A program made the position numbers and the translations under genes. The notes under the pieces are model-generated. The model saw nothing but the letters and a program-made list of their open reading frames with translations, was not told the DNA's origin and did no database searches. DNA of 11,530 nucleotides from Steroidobacteraceae bacterium (lineage in GTDB: Bacteria; Pseudomonadota; Gammaproteobacteria; Steroidobacterales; Steroidobacteraceae): NCBI GenBank assembly GCA_021325695.1, contig JAJTCR010000058.1:1-11530 (forward strand), given 5' to 3'. This document shows positions 1 to 7,640 of the stretch, piece by piece. How positions within the stretch are numbered: the first letter of the stretch is position 1; each line of letters begins with the position of its first letter.

Positions 1-809
1 CTCGGGATGGTCCAGCCGAGGCCCGCGCTGCGGTCGACATCGGCATCGGCCCACAACGCGACCGTATTGCCGATCTGCTCGTAGGCGCCGCGAAACACGA
101 CGATGATCGCAATCACACCCAGCAGCAGCCCGAACCGACGCGCGAACGAATGCTCGTCGTTCGGCGCGCCCGGCACCCACGGTTGGACCGCCGCGGCCGC
201 GGCCGGCAGGTAACGGCCGCCGAGGACGTAGATGACGAGGCCGAGGCACATGCCGACGCCGGCGGCCCCGAAGCCGTAATGCCAGCCATACAGCTCGCCG
301 AGCGTGCCGCAGACGAGCGGCGCGAGCACCGCCCCGAGGTTGATGCCGACGTAATAGACGCTGAACGCCGTGTTGCCGCGTGGATCGTCCGCCGCGTAGA
401 GGTGGCCGACCTGGCTCGGCAGGCTCGGCAGGAAAAAGCCGTTGCCGATTGCGATCGTCGCGAGCGCCGGATAGAACAGCGCCGGGAAGGCCATCAGAAA
501 ATGGCCGACCGCCATGATCGAGCCGCCGAGGATCACGGCGCGCCGACGCCCGAGCCAGCGATCCGCGAGCAGGCCCCCGAGGATGGGCGTGAAGTACGCG
601 AAAGACGTGTAGCCGCCGTACACCCACGACGCGTCTTCCTGTCGCATCGCGAGCGCCTTGGTCATGTAGTAGATGAGCAGCGCGCGCATGCCGAAGTAGG
701 AGAATTTCTCCCACATCTCGGTCAGGAACAGGATCGTGAGGCCGGGCGGATGCCCGAACCAGCGGCGTTCGGCGTCCTTCGTCGCGGTGTCGCTCGCGAG
801 CACCGCCAT
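1..809 (-). CDS. POT/PTR2-family proton-dependent peptide transporter, N-terminal part (runs off left edge)
   Basis: Inner-membrane carrier of the POT (PTR2) family, which brings di- and tripeptides into the cytoplasm with protons. I read 269 codons from ATG at 809 with no stop before the edge, so roughly the first half of a usual 450-500 residue protein is present. The family signature ExxE[RK]FxYYG appears as EMWEKFSYFG (residues 31-40). It is followed by GGLLADRWLGRRRAV, the cytoplasmic loop after the second or third helix, and then by the second POT signature region with YYVGINLGAVLAPLVCG and GWHYGFGAAG. The start ATG shares one base with the stop of the upstream YkvI-type gene (TGATG), which implies translational coupling. 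Family membership is very secure. Peptide selectivity cannot be read from the sequence, but the M19 dipeptidase in the same operon fits a dipeptide uptake role. Confidence 0.93.
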   Translation of the reverse strand, partial: MAVLASDTATKDAERRWFGHPPGLTILFLTEMWEKFSYFGMRALLIYYMTKALAMRQEDASWVYGGYTSFAYFTPILGGLLADRWLGRRRAVILGGSIMAVGHFLMAFPALFYPALATIAIGNGFFLPSLPSQVGHLYAADDPRGNTAFSVYYVGINLGAVLAPLVCGTLGELYGWHYGFGAAGVGMCLGLVIYVLGGRYLPAAAAAVQPWVPGAPNDEHSFARRFGLLLGVIAIIVVFRGAYEQIGNTVALWADADVDRSAGLGWTIP

Positions 810-1912
810 CAGGCCGCCACCGGGCGTGCGGCGCGCAGGCGCCAGAGTCCCAGGCCGAGCAACGGCAACACGTACACTGCGATCAGCGCGTAGGCGAGTG
901 CCCGATAACCGCGCGCGATCAGCGCGACCAGCCCAAAACGGTCCGCCAGCAGCATCGCCACGACGAGCAGCGCCCCCGCGAACACGAGCCGCGCGCGCGG
1001 CGGGAACCCGCGACCCGAGCGCAGCTGCCAGGCACGCGCGAGTCGTTCGTTGACCGCGTGGATCCCGCCGGTGCCGCTCTCGAGCAACGCGGCGAAGATC
1101 ATCAGCTGGAAGGCGACGTGGAACAGCGGCAGGTCGAGACGCTGCAGCAGGTAGTCGGACGGCAACGCCTGCGCTCCGACCTGCGGGTAGAGGGCGAGCA
1201 TGCAGACGAAGAACAGCACGGCCGGGACCATCGCCAGCGGTCCGCAGAGCGCGCCGGCCACGATGGCATCGCGCCGGCTCTGCAGGTGGCGCAGCACGGG
1301 CAGGATCACGACCGCGCCGACCACGTTGTATGACGCGTAGGTCACGCCGGCGCCGATCCAGCCGGTCGTGGGCACGTCGAGCGCCAGACTCGCGGCGATG
1401 CGGTCACCGAACGCCGTCAGCGAGAACACCACGAACAGTGCATAGACGACGTACAGGAAGATCGAGACCCACTTGAACAGCCGTTCCACCGATGGATTGC
1501 CGAACGCGACGAACGCGGCAATGGCCACGCCCAGGCAGAGCGTACCGACGAGCGACGGCCACGAAAACAGCGCCGCGCCGATGGCGCCCGCGGCCGCACC
1601 GAACACGGCGAGCACGAGCACGAGCAGCAACAGGTACACGATCTCGAACGCGATCCATCCTGGACCGAGCAGGTGGCGGAAGAACGACTGGTAATCGGGG
1701 CTGTGGGTGGCGCGCGCGAACGTGAACGTGGCGATGCAGATCACGCTCCAGATCACTGCCGCCAGCGCCATGCCCATGAGCCCGCCGCGCGGACCCGACG
1801 GCAGGAAAAACTCGGCCAGTTCGCGACCCGTGGCGTATCCGCCGCCGATCACGAACGCCTTGAAGGCGAATCCTGGCAGCAGGTATCGCTGGAACCAGGA
1901 CGACCCGCTCAT
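809..1912 (-). CDS. YkvI-family polytopic membrane protein, probable amino-acid transporter
   Basis: A 367-residue, highly hydrophobic protein with about ten membrane segments. It resembles the poorly characterised YkvI family, which is related to the APC/LeuT-fold amino-acid transporters. The diagnostic N-terminal helix carries AFVIGGGYATGRELAEFF, a glycine-rich unwound-helix motif near residues 16-35. Later helices contain TYASYNVVGAVVILPVL and ALLESGTGGIHAVNERLAR, both typical of this group. I chose ATG at 1912 rather than TTG at 1933 because AGGG lies about 10 bases upstream of the ATG and nothing SD-like precedes the TTG. It starts 31 bases after the M19 dipeptidase gene and its TGA overlaps the start of the POT transporter. 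That places two different carriers side by side, perhaps one for peptides and one for free amino acids. No substrate is established for the family as far as I know; direction of transport is also open. Confidence 0.82.
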   Translation of the reverse strand: MSGSSWFQRYLLPGFAFKAFVIGGGYATGRELAEFFLPSGPRGGLMGMALAAVIWSVICIATFTFARATHSPDYQSFFRHLLGPGWIAFEIVYLLLLVLVLAVFGAAAGAIGAALFSWPSLVGTLCLGVAIAAFVAFGNPSVERLFKWVSIFLYVVYALFVVFSLTAFGDRIAASLALDVPTTGWIGAGVTYASYNVVGAVVILPVLRHLQSRRDAIVAGALCGPLAMVPAVLFFVCMLALYPQVGAQALPSDYLLQRLDLPLFHVAFQLMIFAALLESGTGGIHAVNERLARAWQLRSGRGFPPRARLVFAGALLVVAMLLADRFGLVALIARGYRALAYALIAVYVLPLLGLGLWRLRAARPVAA

Positions 1913-1943
1913 GCGCGCGCTGCCCTGCTGCAAAGGTTCGTGT

Positions 1944-3104
1944 TCAGGTCCACGTGTCCCCCAGCAGCCGCCGGAAGTTGCCGCCCAGGATCGCGATGAC
2001 GGCGGCGTCAGAGTAGCCCCGGCGGATCAGTGCCTCCGTCAGGTCGTACATCTTGCGCGGGTGATCGAAACCGTCGGTGTCCAGCCGGTCGCGGAACGCG
2101 TAGCTGGACTTGTACGCAGCGAGCAGGTCCTTGCGCTGGTCCGCCGGCATGTCGTCGTAGCCGTTCAGGTCGGAGTCGGTGCCGATGCCGACGTGCTCGA
2201 TGCCGACCAGCCGCACGACGTGGTCGATGTGATCCACCACGTGTTCGACGGTGGTCGGTTCGCGGTCGCGGACGAAGTTGCGCACCCCGGTGATGCCCAT
2301 CACGCCCCCCTTCGAGGCCAGCTTGCGGATGGCCTCGTCGGTCTTGAGCCGCGGATGGTCGTTGAGTGCGCGACAGTTGGAGTGCGTAATCGCGATCGGC
2401 TTCGGCGACAGCGCGATCGCGTCGAGCGTCGTCCGGTCGCCGCAGTGCGACACGTCGATCAGCATGCCGACCTCGTTCATTGCCTCGATGATCTCGGCGC
2501 CGAAGTCGGAGACGCCGCCGTCGATGCGGTCCGTGCCGCCGCAGCCGATCAGGTTCTGCGAGTTGTAGGTGAGCTGCGAGCAGCGTTGCCCGAGCTGGTA
2601 GAAGCGCCTGACGTCGTCCGGCTTCTGGAAGTGTTCGGCGTTCTGCGCGCCCATGATCACTGCCACTTTGCCGTGCGACTTGGCGCGGTCGAGGTCTTCC
2701 GCCCTGCCGACGAGCGTGAACGTCGCGGCGTGACGGCCCACGAAGCCCTGCCAGGCCGCGAGGAACTCGAGCGTCTGCTCGACGGCACGTACCCCGCCTG
2801 TGTTCATCGAGTTGTGGAGGCCGGTGATGCCACTGCCGCGGAAGGCTGCCTGCTCCTGCTCGGTGAGCGTGCGCGCGTAGGCCTCAGGGCGGAAATCGAT
2901 CACGAGCGGTGCGAGCATGTCGATGACGAGCGCGCGCTCCATCAGCTCCACCGTGCGCGCCGAATAACGTGTCGGTGACGCGGCGAACACCCGGAAACTG
3001 CCGAGGTTCAACATCGGGAAGCCGACCGTTGCAGCGGAGGCCGCCAGCGTCGCTTGCAGGAACTGCCTGCGCCCGCTCCTACCCGCTGTCCATGTCTCGC
3101 CCAA
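1944..3104 (-). CDS. Membrane dipeptidase (peptidase M19, renal dipeptidase family), Tat-exported
   Basis: M19 enzymes are TIM-barrel metallo-hydrolases that cut dipeptides, and several accept a D-residue at the C-terminal side. The 386-residue product starts with a Tat-type signal: SGRRQFLQ (twin arginines at residues 12-13) and a hydrophobic stretch ending near FAASP, so it should fold in the cytoplasm and act in the periplasm. Family motifs are LIDVSHCG (His220), ITHSNCRAL (His241) and VGIGTDSDLNG (Asp310/Asp312). The usual N-terminal His-x-Asp metal motif is absent: the site reads VIDMLAPLVIDF near residue 60, and the usual bridging Glu is replaced by GAQNAEH around residue 154. I chose TTG at 3104 because TGAGGA lies 9 bases upstream and the start gives a compact Tat leader; TTG at 3140 would add 12 residues and has no ribosome site. 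Family is certain, peptidase activity is likely but not assured. Confidence 0.9.
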   Translation of the reverse strand: MGETWTAGRSGRRQFLQATLAASAATVGFPMLNLGSFRVFAASPTRYSARTVELMERALVIDMLAPLVIDFRPEAYARTLTEQEQAAFRGSGITGLHNSMNTGGVRAVEQTLEFLAAWQGFVGRHAATFTLVGRAEDLDRAKSHGKVAVIMGAQNAEHFQKPDDVRRFYQLGQRCSQLTYNSQNLIGCGGTDRIDGGVSDFGAEIIEAMNEVGMLIDVSHCGDRTTLDAIALSPKPIAITHSNCRALNDHPRLKTDEAIRKLASKGGVMGITGVRNFVRDREPTTVEHVVDHIDHVVRLVGIEHVGIGTDSDLNGYDDMPADQRKDLLAAYKSSYAFRDRLDTDGFDHPRKMYDLTEALIRRGYSDAAVIAILGGNFRRLLGDTWT

Positions 3105-3279
3105 CGTCGTCGTCCTCAGTTCGACGGGCCGGAGCCCCAAGTGCTCGCGCCATCCGGCGACAACGTCGTCACGACGACGGTGCCCTCCGCAACAACGTGT
3201 GGCGCGGGATCCGATAACGGCGCCTTCACGCGCAGGTGCTCGACCACTCGCCCAGTCCGAGCGGCCTGGCGCCGCGATC
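3105..3279 (-). other. Intergenic spacer with a possible 43-codon ORF (3116-3247)
   Basis: This 175-base gap is the only sizeable break in the minus-strand operon. No clear -35/-10 pair or T-rich terminator is visible on the minus strand. One open frame runs from GTG at 3247 to TGA at 3116-3118 and would encode 43 residues ending TWGSGPSN. About 84% of its third codon positions are G or C, as in the real genes, and its TGA sits within the Shine-Dalgarno of the dipeptidase gene, which would allow coupling. There is no good ribosome site before the GTG and I recognise no family. It could equally be untranslated spacer or the decayed end of an older gene. A short dyad, CGTCGTCACGACG, lies at 3164-3176. 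Confidence 0.25.
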
Positions 3280-5280
3280 TCAGTATTTCGCGCCGAACGC
3301 TAGCAGGTGGAACGCGGCGGCGATCCAGAGGCTGACGAGCAGCGCGAGCACCAGGAGCACCGCCCACGCCTTCGCGAGCGCGCCGCGCGAACCCCGAATC
3401 GTCGTCCACGCCGCCCAGAGGCCGACGAGCGTGCCGCCGACGAAGACGATCGCGCCGATCACCTGCAGCAGGTACAACCAGGGATCGGCCTTCGGCGCGA
3501 GCAGCGTGAAGTCGGTGATCATCGCGACGATCAGCCCGACCCAGCCGGCCCAGGCGAGCGTCGTGACCGTGGCCACGACGCGCATCCAGCGCTGCGCCGC
3601 TGCGTCGGTCACGCTCAGCGTCGGTGCGACGCGGTAATAGCGCCGCACCAGGGCGCTGACGGGCCACGCGAGCGCCGTCAACAGCAGCGCGGCGAGCGCC
3701 ACGACGCCTGCCGGCAGCAGCCAGGCGCCCGACTTGGACGCGGCCGGCCGTTCGAAGAACATGATCGGTGCATATTCGGCCGTGCTGAACCGGACGACGC
3801 GGCCGCCCCTGACCTCGCCCACCAGCAGCGCGGTTTCGTGTTCCTGCCGCCAGACGAACGGCTCGACCTCCCGCCAGCGCAACGGCGCGCCCGTCGGACT
3901 CAGGAACATCGACACGCTGATCGTGCCGTCGTCGTTGGCTTCGACCTTGGTCTCGCTCGCGAGGTTGAGCAGGCTCATGAAGGTGGTTTCGACGCGTCGC
4001 GTGTTGACGTAGTGCCCGGCGATCATCCCGGCATGTTCCCGGGCGGTTTTTTCGTCGAGCGGAGTGGCCTTCGTGTCGGGCACCGGGAAGTAACGGTCCG
4101 CGAACTCCTCGAGCAGCGTGCCGCGCAGCGGGTGCGCCGCGCCGTCCTTGCCGAGGCTGTTGAACGACACGAAGAGACCCACGCCGTGGTCGAGGAACAG
4201 GTTCAGGTCGCTGTGGAAATAGTTGGTGTCGCCGCCGTGGGCGATCATGCGGCGACCGTCGTAGGTCGACTCGTAGAAGCCCAGCAGCATGCGATTGACA
4301 CGCGGCAGGATCGTCAGCGGCGTCCCATGCATCAGGCGCGCCGCGTCCTGCAGGTGCGCGATCATGAAGCGCGCCATGTCCGCCGCTGTCGTGCTGACAC
4401 TCCCGGCCGGCGCCGGGCCGACCAGCTCGAACTTCTGGGCGCGCTGCGATGCGGCCTCGTAGCCTGTCGCCATGCGCGGCTTCCAGTCCTCCGGGAGCGG
4501 CTGGCGGAAGGTCGTGCTCGTCATGCCGAGCGGCCCGAAGATGTTCTTTTCCATGTAGTCGTCGAACGGCACGCCCGAGACCCGCTGGACGATGTATCCG
4601 GCCAGTGCGCACCCGTAATTGGAATAGGCCGACGTCGTGCCCGGCGCGAAGATCCTGGCCGGCACGCGTTCCTTCAGGATCACCTCGAAGCCGGGCATCG
4701 GGTCGCCCTCGGCGCCGAGCAGGTGCTTCAGCGTCTCTTCGAACCCGGCCGTGTGCGTCATGATGTTGCGCATCGTGACGGGCTTGCCCTCGTACGCCGG
4801 GATCTCGAAGTCGAGGTACTGGTTGACGTCGGCGTCGAGGTCGATGCGTCCCTGCTCGACCTGCTGCATCACCGCGGTCCAGGTGAACAGCTTCGAGACG
4901 GATCCCGGTCGCACGAGCGTGCGTCCGGGCTCCATCGGCGTTTCGTGCTCGACGTCAGCGTAACCGTAGCCGCGCTCGAGCAACACCGCGCCATCCTTGA
5001 CCACCGCGACGACGGCGCCCGCGATGTCCGCCTGCTTGAGCGCGTTCGGCATGAAGCCGTCCAGCCAGGTGCCCGCATCGGTCGCCGTCAATTGCGGCGT
5101 CGGCGCGGCGCTCTCTGGCACGGCGGCGGTCGGTGCCGGCGGTGTCGGCGGTGTCGGCGGCGGCCCGACCGGTGGCTGTGCCTGCGGCGGCGCAAGGCTG
5201 GCCTGTGCGAGCACGTGCGTCGGCGTCACCGCGCAGAGGGCGACGAGCAGGGCCGCGGCAAGTCTGGGCACGGTCATCAT
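3280..5280 (-). CDS. Secreted, membrane-anchored serine hydrolase (beta-lactamase/CubicO, peptidase S12-like)
   Basis: A 666-residue protein of the penicillin-binding-protein/class C beta-lactamase fold. The family includes DD-peptidases, D-aminopeptidases, esterases and beta-lactamases, so the exact reaction is open. The catalytic motifs are all present: SxxK as GSVSK (Ser127, Lys130), YxN as YSN (219-221) and the KTG-box equivalent HGG (348-350). An N-terminal signal peptide ends near VLAQA (residue 26). It is followed by a proline/alanine-rich linker (about 28-62), then the catalytic domain (about 70-400) and a beta-rich region (about 405-510). The C-terminus holds four hydrophobic helices (about 518-540, 575-600, 605-632, 640-662), so the enzyme is tethered to the inner membrane and faces the periplasm. 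It starts 7 bases after the receptor gene stop, so the two are probably co-transcribed. ATG at 5280 was chosen; a second ATG follows immediately. A true beta-lactamase role is unlikely given size and context. Confidence 0.9.
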   Translation of the reverse strand: MMTVPRLAAALLVALCAVTPTHVLAQASLAPPQAQPPVGPPPTPPTPPAPTAAVPESAAPTPQLTATDAGTWLDGFMPNALKQADIAGAVVAVVKDGAVLLERGYGYADVEHETPMEPGRTLVRPGSVSKLFTWTAVMQQVEQGRIDLDADVNQYLDFEIPAYEGKPVTMRNIMTHTAGFEETLKHLLGAEGDPMPGFEVILKERVPARIFAPGTTSAYSNYGCALAGYIVQRVSGVPFDDYMEKNIFGPLGMTSTTFRQPLPEDWKPRMATGYEAASQRAQKFELVGPAPAGSVSTTAADMARFMIAHLQDAARLMHGTPLTILPRVNRMLLGFYESTYDGRRMIAHGGDTNYFHSDLNLFLDHGVGLFVSFNSLGKDGAAHPLRGTLLEEFADRYFPVPDTKATPLDEKTAREHAGMIAGHYVNTRRVETTFMSLLNLASETKVEANDDGTISVSMFLSPTGAPLRWREVEPFVWRQEHETALLVGEVRGGRVVRFSTAEYAPIMFFERPAASKSGAWLLPAGVVALAALLLTALAWPVSALVRRYYRVAPTLSVTDAAAQRWMRVVATVTTLAWAGWVGLIVAMITDFTLLAPKADPWLYLLQVIGAIVFVGGTLVGLWAAWTTIRGSRGALAKAWAVLLVLALLVSLWIAAAFHLLAFGAKY

Positions 5281-5287
5281 CGTCGGC

Positions 5288-7483
5288 TCAGAAGCCGAAA
5301 TTGACCGAGAGGCCGTAGGTGCGCGGTTGCAGGATGCTGACGTTCGCGGGCCCGCCGAGCAACGTCTGGCCGGTGTAGACCGAAAGCTGGCCGCGCTCGT
5401 CGAGCAGGTTCTTCACGTACAGCTGCACTTCGGCGGCGCCGAACTGGAATCCGCCCCGAAGGTCGACGACCTGGTAGTCGGGCAGGTCGTATTGCGGCAG
5501 GCTGGCGCTCGCGTCGAAGCTGCTGGAGCGCTCGTCGACGAACCGGTACGTCGCACCCAGCGACGCGCCGCCGGCGAAGTCGTAGTCGGCCGAAAGCGTG
5601 GCCGTGAACTCGGGCGTGTTCGGCAGCGATTCGCCGTTCGCGCCGCCGAGGTCCGGTGAGGCCTCGCTCAGCTCCGCGTTCATGTACCCGAAAGCGCCGG
5701 CGAGCGTGAGCGCATCGACCGGGATGGCAGTGAGCGTCAGTTCCGCGCCCTGGCTCTGTGCAGCCGAGGCGTTCGCGACCACGCCGACGTTGTTGCGGAC
5801 CGCCACGATCTGCAGGTCCTCCCAGTCGATGTGGTAGATCGCCGCATCGAGCGTGTAGCGACGGTCTGCAGTGCTGGCCTTGATGCCGGCTTCGTAACTG
5901 GTCAACGAGTCGGAATCGAACGTCGGCGGCGCGATCGGCTGCCCGGTGTCCGAATCATTGAGGACGACGTTCGGGCCGCCCGGCCGATAGCCGGTGGCGA
6001 TGCGCAGGTACGGCATGACGTGGTCGTTGACGTGGTAACGGAGGTTGGCGAGGTACGTCGTCACGTCCTCGCTCGATTCGCGCATCGGGATGGAGCCGGT
6101 GAGGCCGATGTCGCTCGAGCCGATCTGTTCCTGCTCCTGCGAGTTGTGCGCGTAGCGCAGCCCGCCCGTGAGGTCCAGCTTGTCCGTCGCGTGCCAGGTG
6201 AGCGTCGTGAACGCCGCGATTTCCTCGTACGTGCTCGGCAGTTCGATCGTGAAGATGTTCAGCGGCAGCAGCGCTCCCGACGGATCGTAGGACGGCACGA
6301 CCTGGCCCTGGTCGCTGTCTTCGTTCGTGTAGAACGCGCCGACCAGCCAGTCGAGCGTCTCGCCGGTCGCGGCCAGCCGGAATTCCTGCGTGAACTTGTC
6401 GGTGCCGATCTCCTTGTCGATGCCCACCGCGGCCAGGTCGATGCCTAGAGGAGCGAGCGCCGGTGCCAGCGCCGGCACGTAGAAGTCCGACAGGTCGCTC
6501 GACGTGGTGACGTCGGAGGTCTGGTAGCTCGTGATCGACGTGAGGTCGGCGAAGCCCATCGCGTAGGTGACCGTTCCGCTCACGAGCGCGAATTCCTGTT
6601 CGAACGACTCGGGCAGCGCGTTCTGCTGCTCGAGCTCGCCTTCAATCGGCTTGCCCGCCAGGTCGTAGTCCGCGGCGATGGAACCGTCGCGCTCGATCTT
6701 CTGTGCATAGACCGCGAGCCGCACCGAGAGCTCGTCCGAAGGCTGCAGCAGGAAGTCGGCACGCCCACCGTATACGTCCGTCTGGTTGACGTCGTCGTTG
6801 CCCTGCTGGGTGTCGTCGATGTAGCCGCCGTCGCGGGAATAGAAACCGCTCAGACGCACGGCGGACTTCCCGGCCGTGAGGGGCGCATTCACGACCGACG
6901 CGATGTCATAGCTGGTGCCACCGTCGTCCGTGCTGGAAACGCCGGCGCGCACATTGCCGCCGAAACCGTCCAGGTCCGGCGCCACCGGCACGTACTTGAG
7001 CAGGCCGCCCATCGTGCTCGCGCCGTACAGCGTGCCCTGCGGCCCGCGCAGGACCTCGACACGCTGCAAGTCGAACAGGCCGACGTCGAGCGCGAGCTGC
7101 GCGCCGGCGGCGAACGGCGTGCTGGAGCCGTACGGGACTTCGTCGACGTAGATGCCGACCGTCGGCGAGACGTTGCCGCCGGTCGCGATGCCTCGCAGGT
7201 TCACCTGCGTGTCGCCCGCCCCCGCGGTGGTGTAGCTCAGCCCCGGCACCGTATTGGCAAAATCGCGAAACTGCGTCGCCGCCATCGCCTGGAGGTCGCT
7301 GCCCGACAGCGCCGTGATCGAGATCGGGATGTCGCTGAGCTTTTCCTCGCGCTTCTGCGCGGTCACCACGATCTCCTCCAGCGTGGATCCCCTGTCGGCG
7401 GGGACCGTCTGGGCCGCCAGCGGCGTGGCAACGAGTGCAGCAACGACACCGAGACACTGTCCGCCCGTGCGCGTGAAGGTCAT
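5288..7483 (-). CDS. TonB-dependent outer-membrane receptor
   Basis: A 731-residue outer-membrane beta-barrel that takes up a ligand using energy from TonB-ExbBD. A Sec signal peptide (residues 1-24, ending PLAA) is followed by a TonB-box-like EEIVVTA (36-42). The plug domain runs about 48-170, with VNLRGIA, GIYVDEVPYG, VEVLRGPQGTLYGAS and MGGLLKYV. The rest is a barrel of alternating polar and aromatic strands with family blocks such as LTGGLRYAH, PYLRIATGYRPGGPN and YEAGIKAS. It ends TYGLSVNFGF with the terminal Phe expected by the BAM machinery. ATG at 7483 was chosen because AGGGGGAG lies 7 bases upstream and the signal peptide starts here; longer in-frame starts extend across the promoter region. 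It heads the operon with hydrolases and peptide carriers, so a peptide or peptide-like ligand is a reasonable inference, but siderophore-type ligands cannot be excluded from sequence. Confidence 0.95.
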   Translation of the reverse strand: MTFTRTGGQCLGVVAALVATPLAAQTVPADRGSTLEEIVVTAQKREEKLSDIPISITALSGSDLQAMAATQFRDFANTVPGLSYTTAGAGDTQVNLRGIATGGNVSPTVGIYVDEVPYGSSTPFAAGAQLALDVGLFDLQRVEVLRGPQGTLYGASTMGGLLKYVPVAPDLDGFGGNVRAGVSSTDDGGTSYDIASVVNAPLTAGKSAVRLSGFYSRDGGYIDDTQQGNDDVNQTDVYGGRADFLLQPSDELSVRLAVYAQKIERDGSIAADYDLAGKPIEGELEQQNALPESFEQEFALVSGTVTYAMGFADLTSITSYQTSDVTTSSDLSDFYVPALAPALAPLGIDLAAVGIDKEIGTDKFTQEFRLAATGETLDWLVGAFYTNEDSDQGQVVPSYDPSGALLPLNIFTIELPSTYEEIAAFTTLTWHATDKLDLTGGLRYAHNSQEQEQIGSSDIGLTGSIPMRESSEDVTTYLANLRYHVNDHVMPYLRIATGYRPGGPNVVLNDSDTGQPIAPPTFDSDSLTSYEAGIKASTADRRYTLDAAIYHIDWEDLQIVAVRNNVGVVANASAAQSQGAELTLTAIPVDALTLAGAFGYMNAELSEASPDLGGANGESLPNTPEFTATLSADYDFAGGASLGATYRFVDERSSSFDASASLPQYDLPDYQVVDLRGGFQFGAAEVQLYVKNLLDERGQLSVYTGQTLLGGPANVSILQPRTYGLSVNFGF

Positions 7484-7490
7484 TCGCAAG

Positions 7491-7498
7491 CTCCCCCT
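7491..7498 (-). promoter_or_regulatory. Strong Shine-Dalgarno of the TonB receptor gene
   Basis: Read on the minus strand this is AGGGGGAG, seven bases before ATG 7483. It decides the start of the receptor in preference to longer in-frame alternatives, which would place codons over the promoter. Confidence 0.75.
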
Positions 7499-7511
7499 GG
7501 GTTGATGCGGG

Positions 7512-7542
7512 AGTCTACCAATAGGTATTTGCATCCTGTCAA
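7512..7542 (-). promoter_or_regulatory. Candidate sigma-70 promoter of the receptor-hydrolase-transporter operon
   Basis: On the minus strand a perfect -35 TTGACA (7542-7537) is followed by TAGACT (7517-7512, four of six consensus bases) after 19 bases. The spacing is longer than ideal, which is common where an activator or repressor acts. Transcription would begin near 7505, giving a leader of about 22 bases that includes the Shine-Dalgarno. The A/T-rich character stands out from the surrounding GC-rich DNA. Confidence 0.5.
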
Positions 7543-7558
7543 GAAACATTTCTCTTGA
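7539..7558. promoter_or_regulatory. Inverted repeat overlapping the -35 box, candidate operator
   Basis: TCAAGA (7539-7544) and TCTTGA (7553-7558) are perfect complements separated by 8 bases, and some inner positions also match, giving an imperfect 20-base palindrome. The left arm overlaps the -35 hexamer of the receptor operon. It sits between two divergent transcription units, next to a gene pair that includes an XRE-cupin regulator, so it is a natural candidate site for that protein. The assignment to this regulator is inference. Confidence 0.4.
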
Positions 7559-7559
7559 T

Positions 7560-7576
7560 GTAGACACTTTCTCTAC
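7560..7576. repeat. Second short inverted repeat in the divergent promoter region
   Basis: GTAGA (7560-7564) and TCTAC (7572-7576) form a 5-base inverted repeat with a 7-base centre, adjoining the larger palindrome. TCTAC occurs again at 7514-7518, within the proposed -10 of the minus-strand promoter. It may be a second regulator site or chance. I see no convincing -35/-10 pair for the plus-strand gene; TAGACA at 7561-7566 is a near-consensus -35 but only a weak TATCCC follows, after 15 bases. Confidence 0.2.
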
Positions 7577-7640
7577 GGCAGTATCCCGCCCTCGTAGCGG
7601 AAAACACCGCTTGCAGGCCGGGGGGCGCGTCGCGCTGGAG

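Noticed and set aside
150..893. A 247-codon plus-strand open frame opposite the POT gene.
   Set aside because: The minus strand carries both POT signatures in one continuous frame; the plus-strand product is Arg/Glu/Ala-rich antisense.
1707..2978. A 423-codon plus-strand open frame opposite the M19 gene.
   Set aside because: The composition (Val, Arg, Asp, Ala, His) is typical of the antisense of a GC-rich gene, and the opposite strand is a clear M19 protein.
3116..4612. A 498-codon open frame on the minus strand, shifted relative to the hydrolase gene.
   Set aside because: It lies inside the hydrolase in another frame, is arginine-rich and low in complexity, and has no family features. Only its last 43 codons, outside the hydrolase, are kept as a doubtful small ORF.
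5128..5175. Short GGTGTCGGC-type repeats that might be a tandem-repeat element.
   Set aside because: They encode the proline-rich linker of the serine hydrolase, so low-complexity coding explains them.
3307..5304. A 665-codon open frame on the plus strand, antiparallel to the serine hydrolase gene.
   Set aside because: The product is rich in Arg, His, Asp and Glu without any domain, and the opposite strand has a full set of catalytic motifs, a signal peptide and membrane helices. It is a GC-rich shadow.
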